A stretch of DNA of 64,000 bases from Rahnella sikkimica (GTDB lineage Bacteria; Pseudomonadota; Gammaproteobacteria; Enterobacterales; Enterobacteriaceae). Each line of letters begins with the position of its first letter. Position 1 is the stretch's first letter. Shown piece after piece: positions 17,251 through 25,997 of the stretch. Location of the stretch: NCBI RefSeq assembly GCF_002951615.1, contig NZ_CP019062.1, forward strand, positions 930,001 through 994,000, read 5' to 3'. The translations under genes were made by a program, and so were the position numbers. Under the pieces are notes generated by a model. It was not told the origin of the DNA and did not search any database. It worked only from the letters and a program-made list of their open reading frames with translations.

Positions 17251-17373
17251 ATGGATGTAATGACATACAAGATGTGTTGGTTTACGGACGTGTTACGGTA
17301 ACACAGCGGAACTGTTCGCCGGGAAATGATGATCTGCATTATCCTTAAAAATAATTCACGATTGAAAAATGGC

Positions 17374-17410
17374 AATAAAACCTGACGCAGCGCGCAAACG
17401 CTGCGTCAGA
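17374..17410 (-). terminator. Terminator of the GH88 operon
   Basis: CTGACGCAGCG and CGCTGCGTCAG form an 11-pair stem. On the minus strand GGTTTTATT follows. Confidence 0.85.
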
Positions 17411-17414
17411 ACTT

Positions 17415-18599
17415 TTACCAGTAAGATTGCCAGCACTGCGTCAGGCGTGTCAGCGCCTCCACGTAAAAGTAATCCCCCCAGCTGCAACACTCGTCCACGC
17501 CTTTGCCGCTGCCCATGTGATAAACAGAATGCTTAAGCAATCCGTCACAATCTTCCTGAGTGCCCGCCAGATAATGATCCGTCAGGGAATCCATAATGCG
17601 CAGCGCCATCTCTTCATAACTGGCACGTTTATCGTCCGTGGCGGGCAGGGTGATCGCCAGCTCCAGTAATCCACAGACCGCAATCGCCGCCGCCGAACTG
17701 TCACGTACCGCATCCGTGCCCAGCAGCGCCAGATCCCAGTGACATACGTCATCTTCCGGCAGCCGGTTGAGGAAATAATGTGCCAGACGCCGTGACAGCT
17801 CGACCTGTTGTGCGTCGCCGGTGTAACGGTAGCTGAGCAGGAAACCGTAAATTCCCCAGGCCTGCCCGCGTGACCAGCAGGAATCGTCGGCATACCCCTG
17901 ATGGGTATTGCCAAAGCGCGGCTCGCCGGTTGCCGTATCCATATAAAACGTGTGATACGTTGAGGCATCCGGACGGACGATATACTTCGCCGCCTGTTCC
18001 GCATGGGCGCGCGCGGCGTCGGCAAAGCGTGGCTCGCCGGTTTGTTCACTGGCCCAGTAGAGCAGCGGCAGATTCATATTGCAGTCGATAATCATGCGCC
18101 CGGCCTGTTCCGGATCGTTCAGATCTCCCCAGGCCTGAATGATTTTGGCCCGTGTGTTGAAGCGCTCCATCAGCGCCTCAGCGGCCAGCAGCGCAAAACC
18201 GCGCGCCTGACGGTTACCGGTCAGCTTAAAGGCACTCACGCACGACAGGCTGTAAAGAAATCCGAGATCGTGCGTTGCGGTATCAATCCGGTTAGCGATG
18301 CGGTTGCCGAAAGATGTCACCTGTTTTTCAGCCGCCACGCGATAACGGTGATCGCCGGTCATTTCCCACGCCAGCCACAGTTGTCCTGTCCAGAAACTGG
18401 GGGTCCATTCCACATTACCGGTCAGCGGATAATGGCTTTTTTCGCAGTTTTCCGCCGGGAATTTATCGCCGAATTTGTCCAGATTGCGCGAGATTTTGCT
18501 TAATACTGTTTCGCGGGCGCGCTGCATTTTTTGCGCGAAAGCAATGCGGTCCAGCTGATTCAGTTCGACAGGGCGTAACGTCTCTTTTGCGATGTTCAT
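17415..18599 (-). CDS. Unsaturated glucuronyl/rhamnogalacturonyl hydrolase, GH88
   Basis: The 394-residue cytoplasmic (alpha/alpha)6-barrel protein belongs to family GH88. The two expected catalytic aspartates are in THDLGFLY and IIDCNMNLPLLYWAS, and YADDSCWSRGQAWGIYGF and CCSWGDYFYVEALTR are typical. GH88 enzymes hydrate the 4,5-double bond of the terminal unsaturated uronic acid left by polysaccharide lyases and so release it. It is the last gene of an operon with a sugar symporter and a DUF2264 protein, so the substrate is probably an unsaturated uronoside disaccharide from pectin, gellan or a glycosaminoglycan. The second of two adjacent ATGs (18599) has the better spacing to AAGG. Confidence 0.9.
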   Translation of the reverse strand: MNIAKETLRPVELNQLDRIAFAQKMQRARETVLSKISRNLDKFGDKFPAENCEKSHYPLTGNVEWTPSFWTGQLWLAWEMTGDHRYRVAAEKQVTSFGNRIANRIDTATHDLGFLYSLSCVSAFKLTGNRQARGFALLAAEALMERFNTRAKIIQAWGDLNDPEQAGRMIIDCNMNLPLLYWASEQTGEPRFADAARAHAEQAAKYIVRPDASTYHTFYMDTATGEPRFGNTHQGYADDSCWSRGQAWGIYGFLLSYRYTGDAQQVELSRRLAHYFLNRLPEDDVCHWDLALLGTDAVRDSSAAAIAVCGLLELAITLPATDDKRASYEEMALRIMDSLTDHYLAGTQEDCDGLLKHSVYHMGSGKGVDECCSWGDYFYVEALTRLTQCWQSYW

Positions 18600-18627
18600 C
18601 ATTACCTTTTCTTCCTTATTAAAAATT

Positions 18628-19914
18628 TCAGCGTTTCAGCGGGGCAAGCTCAGCACTTTTTTCAAACGCTTGAACTGGCGCAGGTGCGCCGGAACGCAGG
18701 CTCTGGCAGGCGGATAACGTAAAGGCGGAAATCAGAGTAAAGCACAGCGCGATGCCGCCCATAAACAGATAGGTATGTTCGAAACCGATGCGGTCGTAGA
18801 AGTATCCGGCTGGCGGGGCGACGACGATGGAACCGACGTAAATCATCGCCTGATAGCCGAGCAGATACATAGTGGCGTTCACGCGTTTGCTGAAATGCTC
18901 GGCGATGTATTTGAAGACCGACACCAGCAGCAGCGCGATTTCCAGCCCGTAGAACGGTTTGATAATGGAAATCAGCAGCGGATCGCTGGTCAGCCCGGAG
19001 GCGATCAGGCGCAGCCCGACCAGCACGCCGACCAGCAGCAGGCTCTTTTTCGCGCCGAAATAGTTCACCAGGAACGGGATCACCATCATCATCAGAAACT
19101 CAAGTCCGGACTGCACGGTGCTCAGATAGCCGTACCACGCGTTGCCTTGCTCTTTGGTATCGAAGAAGGTGACGAAGTAGCGCGAGAACTGTTGTTCGGC
19201 GACAAACATCATCCACGCGACCCCGGCGACATACAGCGAGAACATCCAGAATTTGCGGTTTTTCAGCAGTAAAATCACATCGCTGAACATGATTTTTTGC
19301 TGGGAAATCACATCATTGTCTTTGAGTTCTTCATCACCAATTTTCAGCGATAACAGCACCACCAGCATCACCAGCGACGTCGCGCTGCTCAGGCCAAAGT
19401 TCCAGGCCGGAGACAGATTAAACAGCACGCCGGAAAACGAGGCGGCGAGCGCCCAGCCAAGCGACCCCCACATCCGCACCTGGCCGAATTCCATGTGATA
19501 CAGGCGGCTGAAGCGGTCGGCATAAGATTCCGACGCCGCCACACCGGCGTACCAGCCGAGGCTCAGATACAGTGCGCCGGCGACAATCCCGGCCATCAGA
19601 TGGCTGTCGAGCAGCGGCTGATACACGAAGATAAAGAAGGGGGCCATCAGGGCCGACACCAGCACGACAAAATAGAGCAGGGATTTGCTCATGCCGATCT
19701 TGTCCATGATGTAGCCGTAGACCGGTTTCATGATCACCGCGAACACGCCGTTAACCGCAAAGACCGTGCCGATGGTGACGCTGTCCAGCCCGGCTTTCTG
19801 GCCGAGCCATAAGGCGTAAAGCCCGAAGCTGGAAGACCAGGTGAAAAAGTAGAGAAATATAAAGCTGCTCATTTTGTAATACGCCGTTTTACTGGCGGTT
19901 TTTATCGCTTTCAT
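18628..19914 (-). CDS. MFS oligosaccharide:H+ symporter (LacY/RafB-like)
   Basis: The 428-residue, 12-helix transporter is of the oligosaccharide:proton symporter group. N-terminal SSFIFLYFFTWSSSFGLYAL, KPVYGYIMDKIGMSKSLLYF and FGQVRMWGSLGWALAASFSG (with a probable H+/sugar-coupling Glu/Arg pair as in LacY) support this. It lies 42 bases behind the DUF2264 gene and 28 ahead of GH88. It most likely brings an unsaturated or glucuronyl disaccharide across the inner membrane for the two hydrolases. AGGAG six bases ahead supports the start. Confidence 0.88.
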   Translation of the reverse strand: MKAIKTASKTAYYKMSSFIFLYFFTWSSSFGLYALWLGQKAGLDSVTIGTVFAVNGVFAVIMKPVYGYIMDKIGMSKSLLYFVVLVSALMAPFFIFVYQPLLDSHLMAGIVAGALYLSLGWYAGVAASESYADRFSRLYHMEFGQVRMWGSLGWALAASFSGVLFNLSPAWNFGLSSATSLVMLVVLLSLKIGDEELKDNDVISQQKIMFSDVILLLKNRKFWMFSLYVAGVAWMMFVAEQQFSRYFVTFFDTKEQGNAWYGYLSTVQSGLEFLMMMVIPFLVNYFGAKKSLLLVGVLVGLRLIASGLTSDPLLISIIKPFYGLEIALLLVSVFKYIAEHFSKRVNATMYLLGYQAMIYVGSIVVAPPAGYFYDRIGFEHTYLFMGGIALCFTLISAFTLSACQSLRSGAPAPVQAFEKSAELAPLKR

Positions 19915-19956
19915 AATGACTCCTGAAGACAGTTCTGACGGTACAGATCGCAGGTC

Positions 19957-21795
19957 TTAACGCAGCGTGATTTGCCCGCTGTGCCCCGGAGAGTGCCAGC
20001 GTAATTGCTCCTCTTCACGGATCACTTCCGGCACGCCTTGCGCAGAAATATCCTGCGTGGCGGCGGCACAAACGGCGATGATCAGCCAGTGTGAACCGGC
20101 GGGAAGCGCGCCGGCCAGCAGCGGAATCGAGGCGGTTTCGGCAAACATGATGCTGCTGTTTGGCGGGGTGACGATGGCGGCAGCGTCGCGCGGTGCGCTG
20201 TCATCAAGACAAACAATCCGGCTGACGCCGTTACGGGCGCTGACGGTGACGGCACGTTTGTCTGCCGTTATCTCCGTGCGCGTTTCCGGTTCCTGAATCA
20301 CCGCAAAGCCGCCTTCCGCCGACGTCAGTGGCCGCTGGTTTTCGACATGGTGGACGCGCAGATGCCAGTCTCCGCACGGAATCAGCCAGGTTTGCACCGT
20401 CACGTCGTGCCACGGCAGCCAGCGGGAATAAATCATCGATTCGGTAATGCGCGTTTCAGCACACTCGCGGCGTCCGCGGAAATAGCCGTCGTCTTCAGAG
20501 AACATCAGCATCGAATCGCAACCGGCGTGATTCAGCCCGTAGCGACCCCGGTCGATCGTGAAACCGAACTGGCTGGAGTAGGCGAATTTGGTGTATTTGG
20601 CTTCGGTATTGATGAAGTTATTGCGCTCGATTTGTCCGGACGTGAGCATCACCACATGCTGGCCTTGAGCGTCGCGCATCAGGATCTGGCTGGCGTGAGG
20701 AATACAGTGCGTGGCGGGGATTTCAGGCAACGGCGCTTCCTCTGCCTGCCAGAAGGCGTCGTCCTGCTGCAGCGCCAGTACCAGAAACAGCTTACATGCC
20801 CAGTACGGCGAACCCGGCGCGTTGTAGTCTTCCGCCATCGCCAGATTTGGCGCGTGATAGCCAATGCTGAGTACGCCATCGCGGTCGAAAATCGGCTCTT
20901 TCAGCCAGTGCCGCAGATGGCGCAAAATCAGTCCTTTGACGATGCCCGGCGTAAACACCTCCAGCTTGCTGTAAGCGGCGGCGCTCCAGAACGCGGCTTC
21001 GGCAAAGCGGTACGTCAGGCTGCGGCCAAACGGCACGGCGGCACCGCTGGCGGAAAACATCGTGATGAAATCCTGCGCAAACTGCTGCGCGCGTTCCCTG
21101 AGCACGGCAGCGCGCGGGGCATCCACATCCGCCATATTCTGTGCGTAAATCAGCCCGTAATAATGGAACGCCATCGAAATATAGTAATCACGCGGGCGGT
21201 CCGGCCCGTCGGAATACCAGCCGTCACCGAGATAATAGGTTTCCATCAGCGCAAAGCGTGCGGCCACGGCGGATTCATCCCACGGCATTCCGGCCTGTTT
21301 AAAGCCCATCTGCACCATGACCGGGAAGAAATTCCAGTTGTTATTGGGGATCACCGCAGCGCGCCCCTGATTCAGCCAGTCGGCGAGATTTTGCTGTTCC
21401 TGCGCAGAGAAATGGCTCAGCAGGCGTTTATCCAGCAGGGCCAGCCCGACGCCAAACGCCGCCATTTCTACGCAACGCTGATCGAAATCGCGGATGTTTC
21501 CCCAGTATTGCGGATGCTGCGGATCCGTACCGAACCGGATCGCATTAATGTAAAACGGCAAATCCGGACATTCACCGCCACCGGCCAGCAGCGGGAAAAT
21601 CCCCCATAACATGCGTGACAGCGCTTCCATTTTGGCAATCTCTTTACCGTAATGCGTGGTGGTATTGCCGAGGTCGATTCCGCTTTTGCCTTCTTCGGTG
21701 TAAGGCGAGACAGCGGCCAGCAGATCGTTTAGCAGATGTTGTACATCGTCGCGGGTTCGCAGCGGATTGCCGGTATTAATTGTTTTCAGTGTCAT
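19957..21795 (-). CDS. DUF2264 protein, probable glycoside hydrolase (GH154-related)
   Basis: This 612-residue cytoplasmic protein has an N-terminal all-helical toroid (about 1-370; NNNWNFFPVMVQMGF, GDGWYSDGPDRPRDYY, FGRSLTYRFAEAAFWSAAAY) and a C-terminal beta-rich domain. DUF2264 proteins are related to CAZy GH154, for which beta-glucuronidase activity has been described; this is recalled and not checked. The fold fits the GH88/GH105-type barrel family. As first gene of the operon it probably works with GH88 on uronic-acid-containing oligosaccharides. GGGAG seven bases ahead supports the start. Confidence 0.82.
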   Translation of the reverse strand: MTLKTINTGNPLRTRDDVQHLLNDLLAAVSPYTEEGKSGIDLGNTTTHYGKEIAKMEALSRMLWGIFPLLAGGGECPDLPFYINAIRFGTDPQHPQYWGNIRDFDQRCVEMAAFGVGLALLDKRLLSHFSAQEQQNLADWLNQGRAAVIPNNNWNFFPVMVQMGFKQAGMPWDESAVAARFALMETYYLGDGWYSDGPDRPRDYYISMAFHYYGLIYAQNMADVDAPRAAVLRERAQQFAQDFITMFSASGAAVPFGRSLTYRFAEAAFWSAAAYSKLEVFTPGIVKGLILRHLRHWLKEPIFDRDGVLSIGYHAPNLAMAEDYNAPGSPYWACKLFLVLALQQDDAFWQAEEAPLPEIPATHCIPHASQILMRDAQGQHVVMLTSGQIERNNFINTEAKYTKFAYSSQFGFTIDRGRYGLNHAGCDSMLMFSEDDGYFRGRRECAETRITESMIYSRWLPWHDVTVQTWLIPCGDWHLRVHHVENQRPLTSAEGGFAVIQEPETRTEITADKRAVTVSARNGVSRIVCLDDSAPRDAAAIVTPPNSSIMFAETASIPLLAGALPAGSHWLIIAVCAAATQDISAQGVPEVIREEEQLRWHSPGHSGQITLR

Positions 21796-21846
21796 AAAGA
21801 GACTCCCGGTGACGTGATAGGTACCAGAAAATAAGGATTTAGTAAT

Positions 21847-21896
21847 TTGAAATATTATTTCAGTTCTCTGTGTCGCGATTGAAATATAGAGAACTG
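21847..21896. promoter_or_regulatory. Repeats in the DUF2264/araC-type divergent spacer
   Basis: TTGAAATAT occurs twice in direct orientation (21847-21855 and 21879-21887), 32 bases apart or about three helical turns. CAGTTCTCT (21861-21869) and AGAGAACTG (21888-21896) form a nine-base inverted repeat across the same stretch. Such spacing is typical for AraC-family regulators; the divergent AraC protein is the likely binder. Confidence 0.5.
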
Positions 21897-22055
21897 GGAA
21901 ACGCTGATTGTTATGTGCTTCACAAAATGCAGTGATTTTTGAAATTGTGATTATTAATCTGGCGTTAAAACGGCGTAAATTATAAAAAGCAGACTAAAAA
22001 TTGTGTTTTGTTGTCCCGGCAGAAACGGGCTGAAAATAACGCAAGGAACCCAGAA

Positions 22056-22907
22056 ATGGCGGTATCCGATTATCTTGAACGTATTGCCCTTACCGATCGT
22101 CAGGTTTCTTTTAACCGGATGAACCGTGGCAGCGCCAATTATTTTCACTGGCACCAGTGTCTGGAATTACTCTTTGTCAGCCAGGGTTACGGCATCGTCA
22201 TTGTCGATAACCAGCAATATACGTTGCGGCCGGGGCGGTTATTTGTTTTCCCGCCTTTTAAGCTGCATAAAGTGTTTGTGGAAGCGGATACCAAAAACGC
22301 TTATTTGCGCACGACCATTCACCTCGACCACGTTCTGCTCGACGGCTGCCTGCAATCTTTTCCGCAACGTCGGGCACGGTTTGCCAGCTTGTGGGATGCC
22401 GACCGCGCGGCGCACATTTTTGATCTCACCGAACACGCCAGCCATATCGAAGTGATCCTCGAACAGTTCAACCGCCTGCCGGAAACGCAGCGTCATCAGT
22501 GGGAAGAAATTTCCATGCTGGTTTTGCAGCTGATGGCGTTTATGCCAGCGCAAGAGGCGTTGCCGAAAACCGTCAGCCGTACCACGGCGTCAAAAGTGAT
22601 GCAGTGGATCGAAGAAAATTACGTGCAGAAATTCTCGCTGGCGGAGCTTGCGGCGGCGATTGGTTTATCGGAAAGCTATATTTCGCGGGTGTTTGGCGAG
22701 GAAACAGGGGGATCCATTCAGGATTATCTGGCGACGCGGCGGGTGAAACGCGCCTGCGAATTACTGCGTTCGACCGACCGTTCTGTCGAAGCCATCGGCT
22801 TTCAATGCGGGTTTTCTGACGCGCCGTATTTCATTACGCGTTTCAAAAAAATGATAGGAAAAACGCCGCTGCAATATCGCAAGGCGGCGTTTTCGTTATT
22901 ACCGTAG
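22056..22907 (+). CDS. AraC-family regulator of the uronoside locus
   Basis: The 283-residue regulator has an N-terminal cupin-type sensor (YFHWHQCLELLFVSQGYGIV, about 30-90) and a C-terminal double HTH (about 190-280; FSLAELAAAIGLSESYISRV, AIGFQCGFSDAPYFITRFKK). The start at 22056 is chosen because AAGGAACC lies seven bases ahead; the longer frame from 22008 is not conserved-looking. It is divergent from the DUF2264-symporter-GH88 operon and very probably activates it when the imported oligosaccharide is present. Confidence 0.88.
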   Translation: MAVSDYLERIALTDRQVSFNRMNRGSANYFHWHQCLELLFVSQGYGIVIVDNQQYTLRPGRLFVFPPFKLHKVFVEADTKNAYLRTTIHLDHVLLDGCLQSFPQRRARFASLWDADRAAHIFDLTEHASHIEVILEQFNRLPETQRHQWEEISMLVLQLMAFMPAQEALPKTVSRTTASKVMQWIEENYVQKFSLAELAAAIGLSESYISRVFGEETGGSIQDYLATRRVKRACELLRSTDRSVEAIGFQCGFSDAPYFITRFKKMIGKTPLQYRKAAFSLLP

Positions 22908-22935
22908 TAAGAGGGCGAAGCAAAAGCGCGGCGGA

Positions 22936-24360
22936 TCAGATCTCCGCGTAACAGGCTTTCATGGAATCCAGCGCCAGCTCAATATCGGCTTCTTCAGTCA
23001 TCCAGTTCACCAGCGCGGCGCGGATTCCCGGTTTGCAGTTAAGCGAGGTCGACGTACAGCGCACCACGCCTGCGTTATCCAGCCGTTGCTGGAAACGGTT
23101 CCGCGTCGCCAGCGCTTCCGGCGTGCCGTCGGCACCTTCCAGCGCAAAACACACCACGTTGAGACTGACCGGCGCGAGCAGCGTAAAACCCGGCGTGGCG
23201 GCAAGTTTCTCACCCAGCAAATGCGCCAGTTCGACATTGCGTTCCACCACTTCCGCCAGACCGTCGCGGCCATAGGCTTTCAGCGCCATCCACACCGGCA
23301 GGGCGCGGAAACGACGTGAGTTTTCCGGCGTCAGATGCAGGTAATTGTCCGGACGCACGCTTGGCAGGACGAGATACGCCGAATGGTTCTGGAAAACCTG
23401 AACCTGCAAGGCCAGATGGCGTTCCTGAGTAAACTGAATTGCGCTGTCATACGGCACGTTCAGCCATTTATGGGCATCCACCGTAATGGAATCCGCGTCT
23501 TCCCAGCCCGCCAGAAGCGGTGCATAGCGTTTCGATGACGCCGCCACACCGCCAAACGCGGCGTCAACGTGCAGCCAGAAACCGTATTTCTCGCGCAGCC
23601 GGAGCAGGGCGGGTAAATCATCAAACGCCACGGTATTCACCGTGCCTGCGCTGGCGAGCACCATCGTCGGTCGGTCAGGATCGGCAGCCAGAATCTCTTC
23701 CAGCGCCGCCGGATCAATCGCTTCGCTGCCGGGCAGTGTTGCCACCGTCACCAGCGCATCGCGCCCGATGCCTAACATGCTCAGTGCTTTTACGCTGCTC
23801 GAATGCGCGGCGGCGGAAAGCACGCGGATAGGCCCCAGCGCCGCCAGCCCTTGTTGCGCTATATCTACGCCGCACTGCTGGCCCAGCCACTGGCGGGCAA
23901 TCGCCATGCTGACAAAGTTCGCCATGGTCGCGCCGCTGACAAACGTGCCGCACACAGCGTCCGGCAGGCCGAAAAGTTGTTTGAGCTGGGTGATTGTCGC
24001 CAGCTCGATGGCGGCGGAAACCGAATCAAAATTCAGCTGTGTATTCTGATCCACGGTGCTGACCAGCCAGTCGGCGGCCAGGGACGCCGGTGTGCCACCG
24101 CCGGTCACGAAACCGAAATAGCGCGGCCCGGCGCTGGCGGACATCCCGCTGGCGTAGCGGTTCCAGAAATGCTCCAGCGCGGCCTGCGCGCCGATGCCGC
24201 TTTCCGGCAACCGGTCGTCTCCGGCTTGCAGATTTTGTGCGCTGGCGGGCGGGCAGGTGGAACGCTCCGGCAGCGTTTCGAGGAAAGAAACCGCCGTGTC
24301 GCAGGCCTGACGCAGGATTTCAGGCAAAGTGTCCAGATCGTGCTGAAGCAGTGGGTGCAT
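22936..24360 (-). CDS. PLP-dependent group II decarboxylase family protein
   Basis: This 474-residue fold-type I PLP enzyme has the pyridoxal lysine in TVDAHKWLNVPYD, HVDAAFGG as the cofactor-stacking and Asp region, and GFVTGGGTPASLAAD near the N-terminus. It belongs to the aromatic-amino-acid/glutamate decarboxylase superfamily; the substrate amino acid cannot be read from the sequence. A CoA transferase gene lies upstream on the same strand, about 80 bases away, but a joint pathway is not obvious. It is convergent with the AraC gene. Confidence 0.85.
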   Translation of the reverse strand: MHPLLQHDLDTLPEILRQACDTAVSFLETLPERSTCPPASAQNLQAGDDRLPESGIGAQAALEHFWNRYASGMSASAGPRYFGFVTGGGTPASLAADWLVSTVDQNTQLNFDSVSAAIELATITQLKQLFGLPDAVCGTFVSGATMANFVSMAIARQWLGQQCGVDIAQQGLAALGPIRVLSAAAHSSSVKALSMLGIGRDALVTVATLPGSEAIDPAALEEILAADPDRPTMVLASAGTVNTVAFDDLPALLRLREKYGFWLHVDAAFGGVAASSKRYAPLLAGWEDADSITVDAHKWLNVPYDSAIQFTQERHLALQVQVFQNHSAYLVLPSVRPDNYLHLTPENSRRFRALPVWMALKAYGRDGLAEVVERNVELAHLLGEKLAATPGFTLLAPVSLNVVCFALEGADGTPEALATRNRFQQRLDNAGVVRCTSTSLNCKPGIRAALVNWMTEEADIELALDSMKACYAEI

Positions 24361-24439
24361 AAAATTCCATTAAGGTTCAGATGATTAATACCATTCTTTA
24401 ACTTACCCGATTACCCGGCGGCGGCAAATTGACATATTT

Positions 24440-25840
24440 TCACCTCGCCGGACGGACTTCCTGCCAGCTGGCGGGTGCGGAACCCAGCGGGGAGGCGGGC
24501 GGGTTCCACTGCAATCGGGTATTTTCCAGCCACACCGGTGGCCGCAAACGCCAGGCCGGGCCCCAGACGGTGTGTTCCTGTTCAGGCGAATAATCAGCTT
24601 CATCGGCGGAGTGAATTTCCGGTTCGCGCTGCTCAGTGCTGGCTTCGCTTTCCGTCAGTTCGCGCGCTGTCCTCGCCAGCGACAGCCACGTCTGGCTGCC
24701 CTGACCGGTTTCTACCCGCTGAGCCAGCCCGTGCAGAACTGCCGCTGCCATCAGATAGCCCGTGGCATGATCCAGCGCCTGAACCGGCAGGGGAACCGGC
24801 TTATTTCCACCGGAAACCTGCATTCCCCGTTCGGCAATGCCACAGCTCATTTGCACCAGACTGTCGAAACCACGCCGCTCGCGCCACGGGCCGTTCCAGC
24901 CATAAGCGTTCAGGCACACATCCACCAGACCGGGCGCGAGTGCGCGGAGTTGCTCACTGCCGTATCCGAGTTTGTGCAGTGCTCCGGCGCGGTAGCCGTG
25001 AACATTCACATCCGCTTCCCGCAGCAGCGCCTCAAAACGATGACGATCCTGCGGGTTATGCAGATTCAGCCGCGCACAGTGTTTGCCTAACGTGACATCA
25101 GCTTCCTGGCTGACTTCATCCCAGCCAAACGGGTCGATGCGTAAAACGTCTGCGCCCAAACCCGCCAGAAAGCGGGTCGCCACCGGCCCGGCGATAATGC
25201 GTGTCAGATCGAGAATTTTCACTCCGGCCAGCGGCCTCTCGCGTGAGAGTTCCCATTGCGGCAACGGCGTTTGCGACGAAAGAGATTGCTGAAACAACGG
25301 TTCCTGTTGCAGCGATTTTCCCTGTACGTGTTGCTGCCATTGCGCCGCGCTCAACATCTGTGCGGCGCAGCCTCCTGCCTGCACCACCGCCTGCTCGAGT
25401 TCGGCCTTTTTCCACAATATCACCCGCTGCGCCAGCACTTCGCGGGTTTCGGCTTTGCCCAGTAACGTCTCCACCACGAGGCGATGCGCGGGCGCATTGG
25501 TATGCAAACGGATCCAGCCGTCGGCGGTGGCGTAATCCCCGGCAAGACTGTCCCATGCGGGCGGAACATCCCAGCCGTCGGGCTGAATGCTGGAATTGCA
25601 CCACAAGGACGCCAGCCGCCGGTTGACCGTGACGGTGTCACGTTTACCGTGCCTCAGCGCCAGCAGTTGCGACAACGCCAGCCCGGCGAGGGCAACCGAT
25701 GCGCTGATGAACGGGGTGACCGGATAACAGGAGGAGAGGTTACCTTCACCCGTGATATGCAGCCGCGAAGAACAGAACGTTTCACCGGTGAGCTGCGCGT
25801 AAAGTGACTGGGTTCTTTGGTGGATGGCTTCATCAGACAT
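24440..25840 (-). CDS. CaiB/BaiF-type (class III) CoA transferase
   Basis: The 466-residue protein is of the formyl-CoA transferase superfamily. The CoA-binding core ILDLTRIIAGPVATRFLAGL is at about residue 215 and the likely catalytic Asp in RRGFDSLVQMSCGI. The order is unusual: about 200 residues with weak similarity precede the core, and the C-terminal end is proline- and acid-rich, so it may be a permuted or tandem-truncated form as found in some two-domain members. GGAG nine bases ahead supports the ATG at 25840; the frame from 25888 lacks this. The substrate is unknown. Confidence 0.8.
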   Translation of the reverse strand: MSDEAIHQRTQSLYAQLTGETFCSSRLHITGEGNLSSCYPVTPFISASVALAGLALSQLLALRHGKRDTVTVNRRLASLWCNSSIQPDGWDVPPAWDSLAGDYATADGWIRLHTNAPAHRLVVETLLGKAETREVLAQRVILWKKAELEQAVVQAGGCAAQMLSAAQWQQHVQGKSLQQEPLFQQSLSSQTPLPQWELSRERPLAGVKILDLTRIIAGPVATRFLAGLGADVLRIDPFGWDEVSQEADVTLGKHCARLNLHNPQDRHRFEALLREADVNVHGYRAGALHKLGYGSEQLRALAPGLVDVCLNAYGWNGPWRERRGFDSLVQMSCGIAERGMQVSGGNKPVPLPVQALDHATGYLMAAAVLHGLAQRVETGQGSQTWLSLARTARELTESEASTEQREPEIHSADEADYSPEQEHTVWGPAWRLRPPVWLENTRLQWNPPASPLGSAPASWQEVRPAR

Positions 25841-25997
25841 TGCTATAACTCCATATTGCGAAACACTTACAACACAAAATAATAACAAATTAGCATAGCA
25901 TGCCGGTCAGAAAGCCGGTCGATAGACGGACATTGGCGAAATACCCGAAGATGAGGATGTTGCAAGGCCGCCCGCTTTAAGCGCTTGTCGCTTTAGC

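Larger units (their letters stand above)
17025..17414. other. rcsA upstream region
   Basis: This spacer of nearly 390 bases holds the rcsA leader and promoter, an RcsAB-like box (17237-17250), a perfect 15-base palindrome GTGTTACGGTAACAC (17290-17304) and the terminator of the GH88 operon (17374-17410). No gene is seen. Confidence 0.6.

Noticed and set aside
20347..21609. 420-codon open frame on the plus strand
   Set aside because: It lies entirely antisense inside the DUF2264 gene, has no ribosome site and reads as His/Arg-rich low-complexity sequence typical of the opposite strand of GC-rich coding DNA.
21796..22055. CRP site in the AraC/DUF2264 spacer
   Set aside because: TGTGCTTCACA near 21913 has the half-sites too close together, and no TGTGA-N6-TCACA is present.
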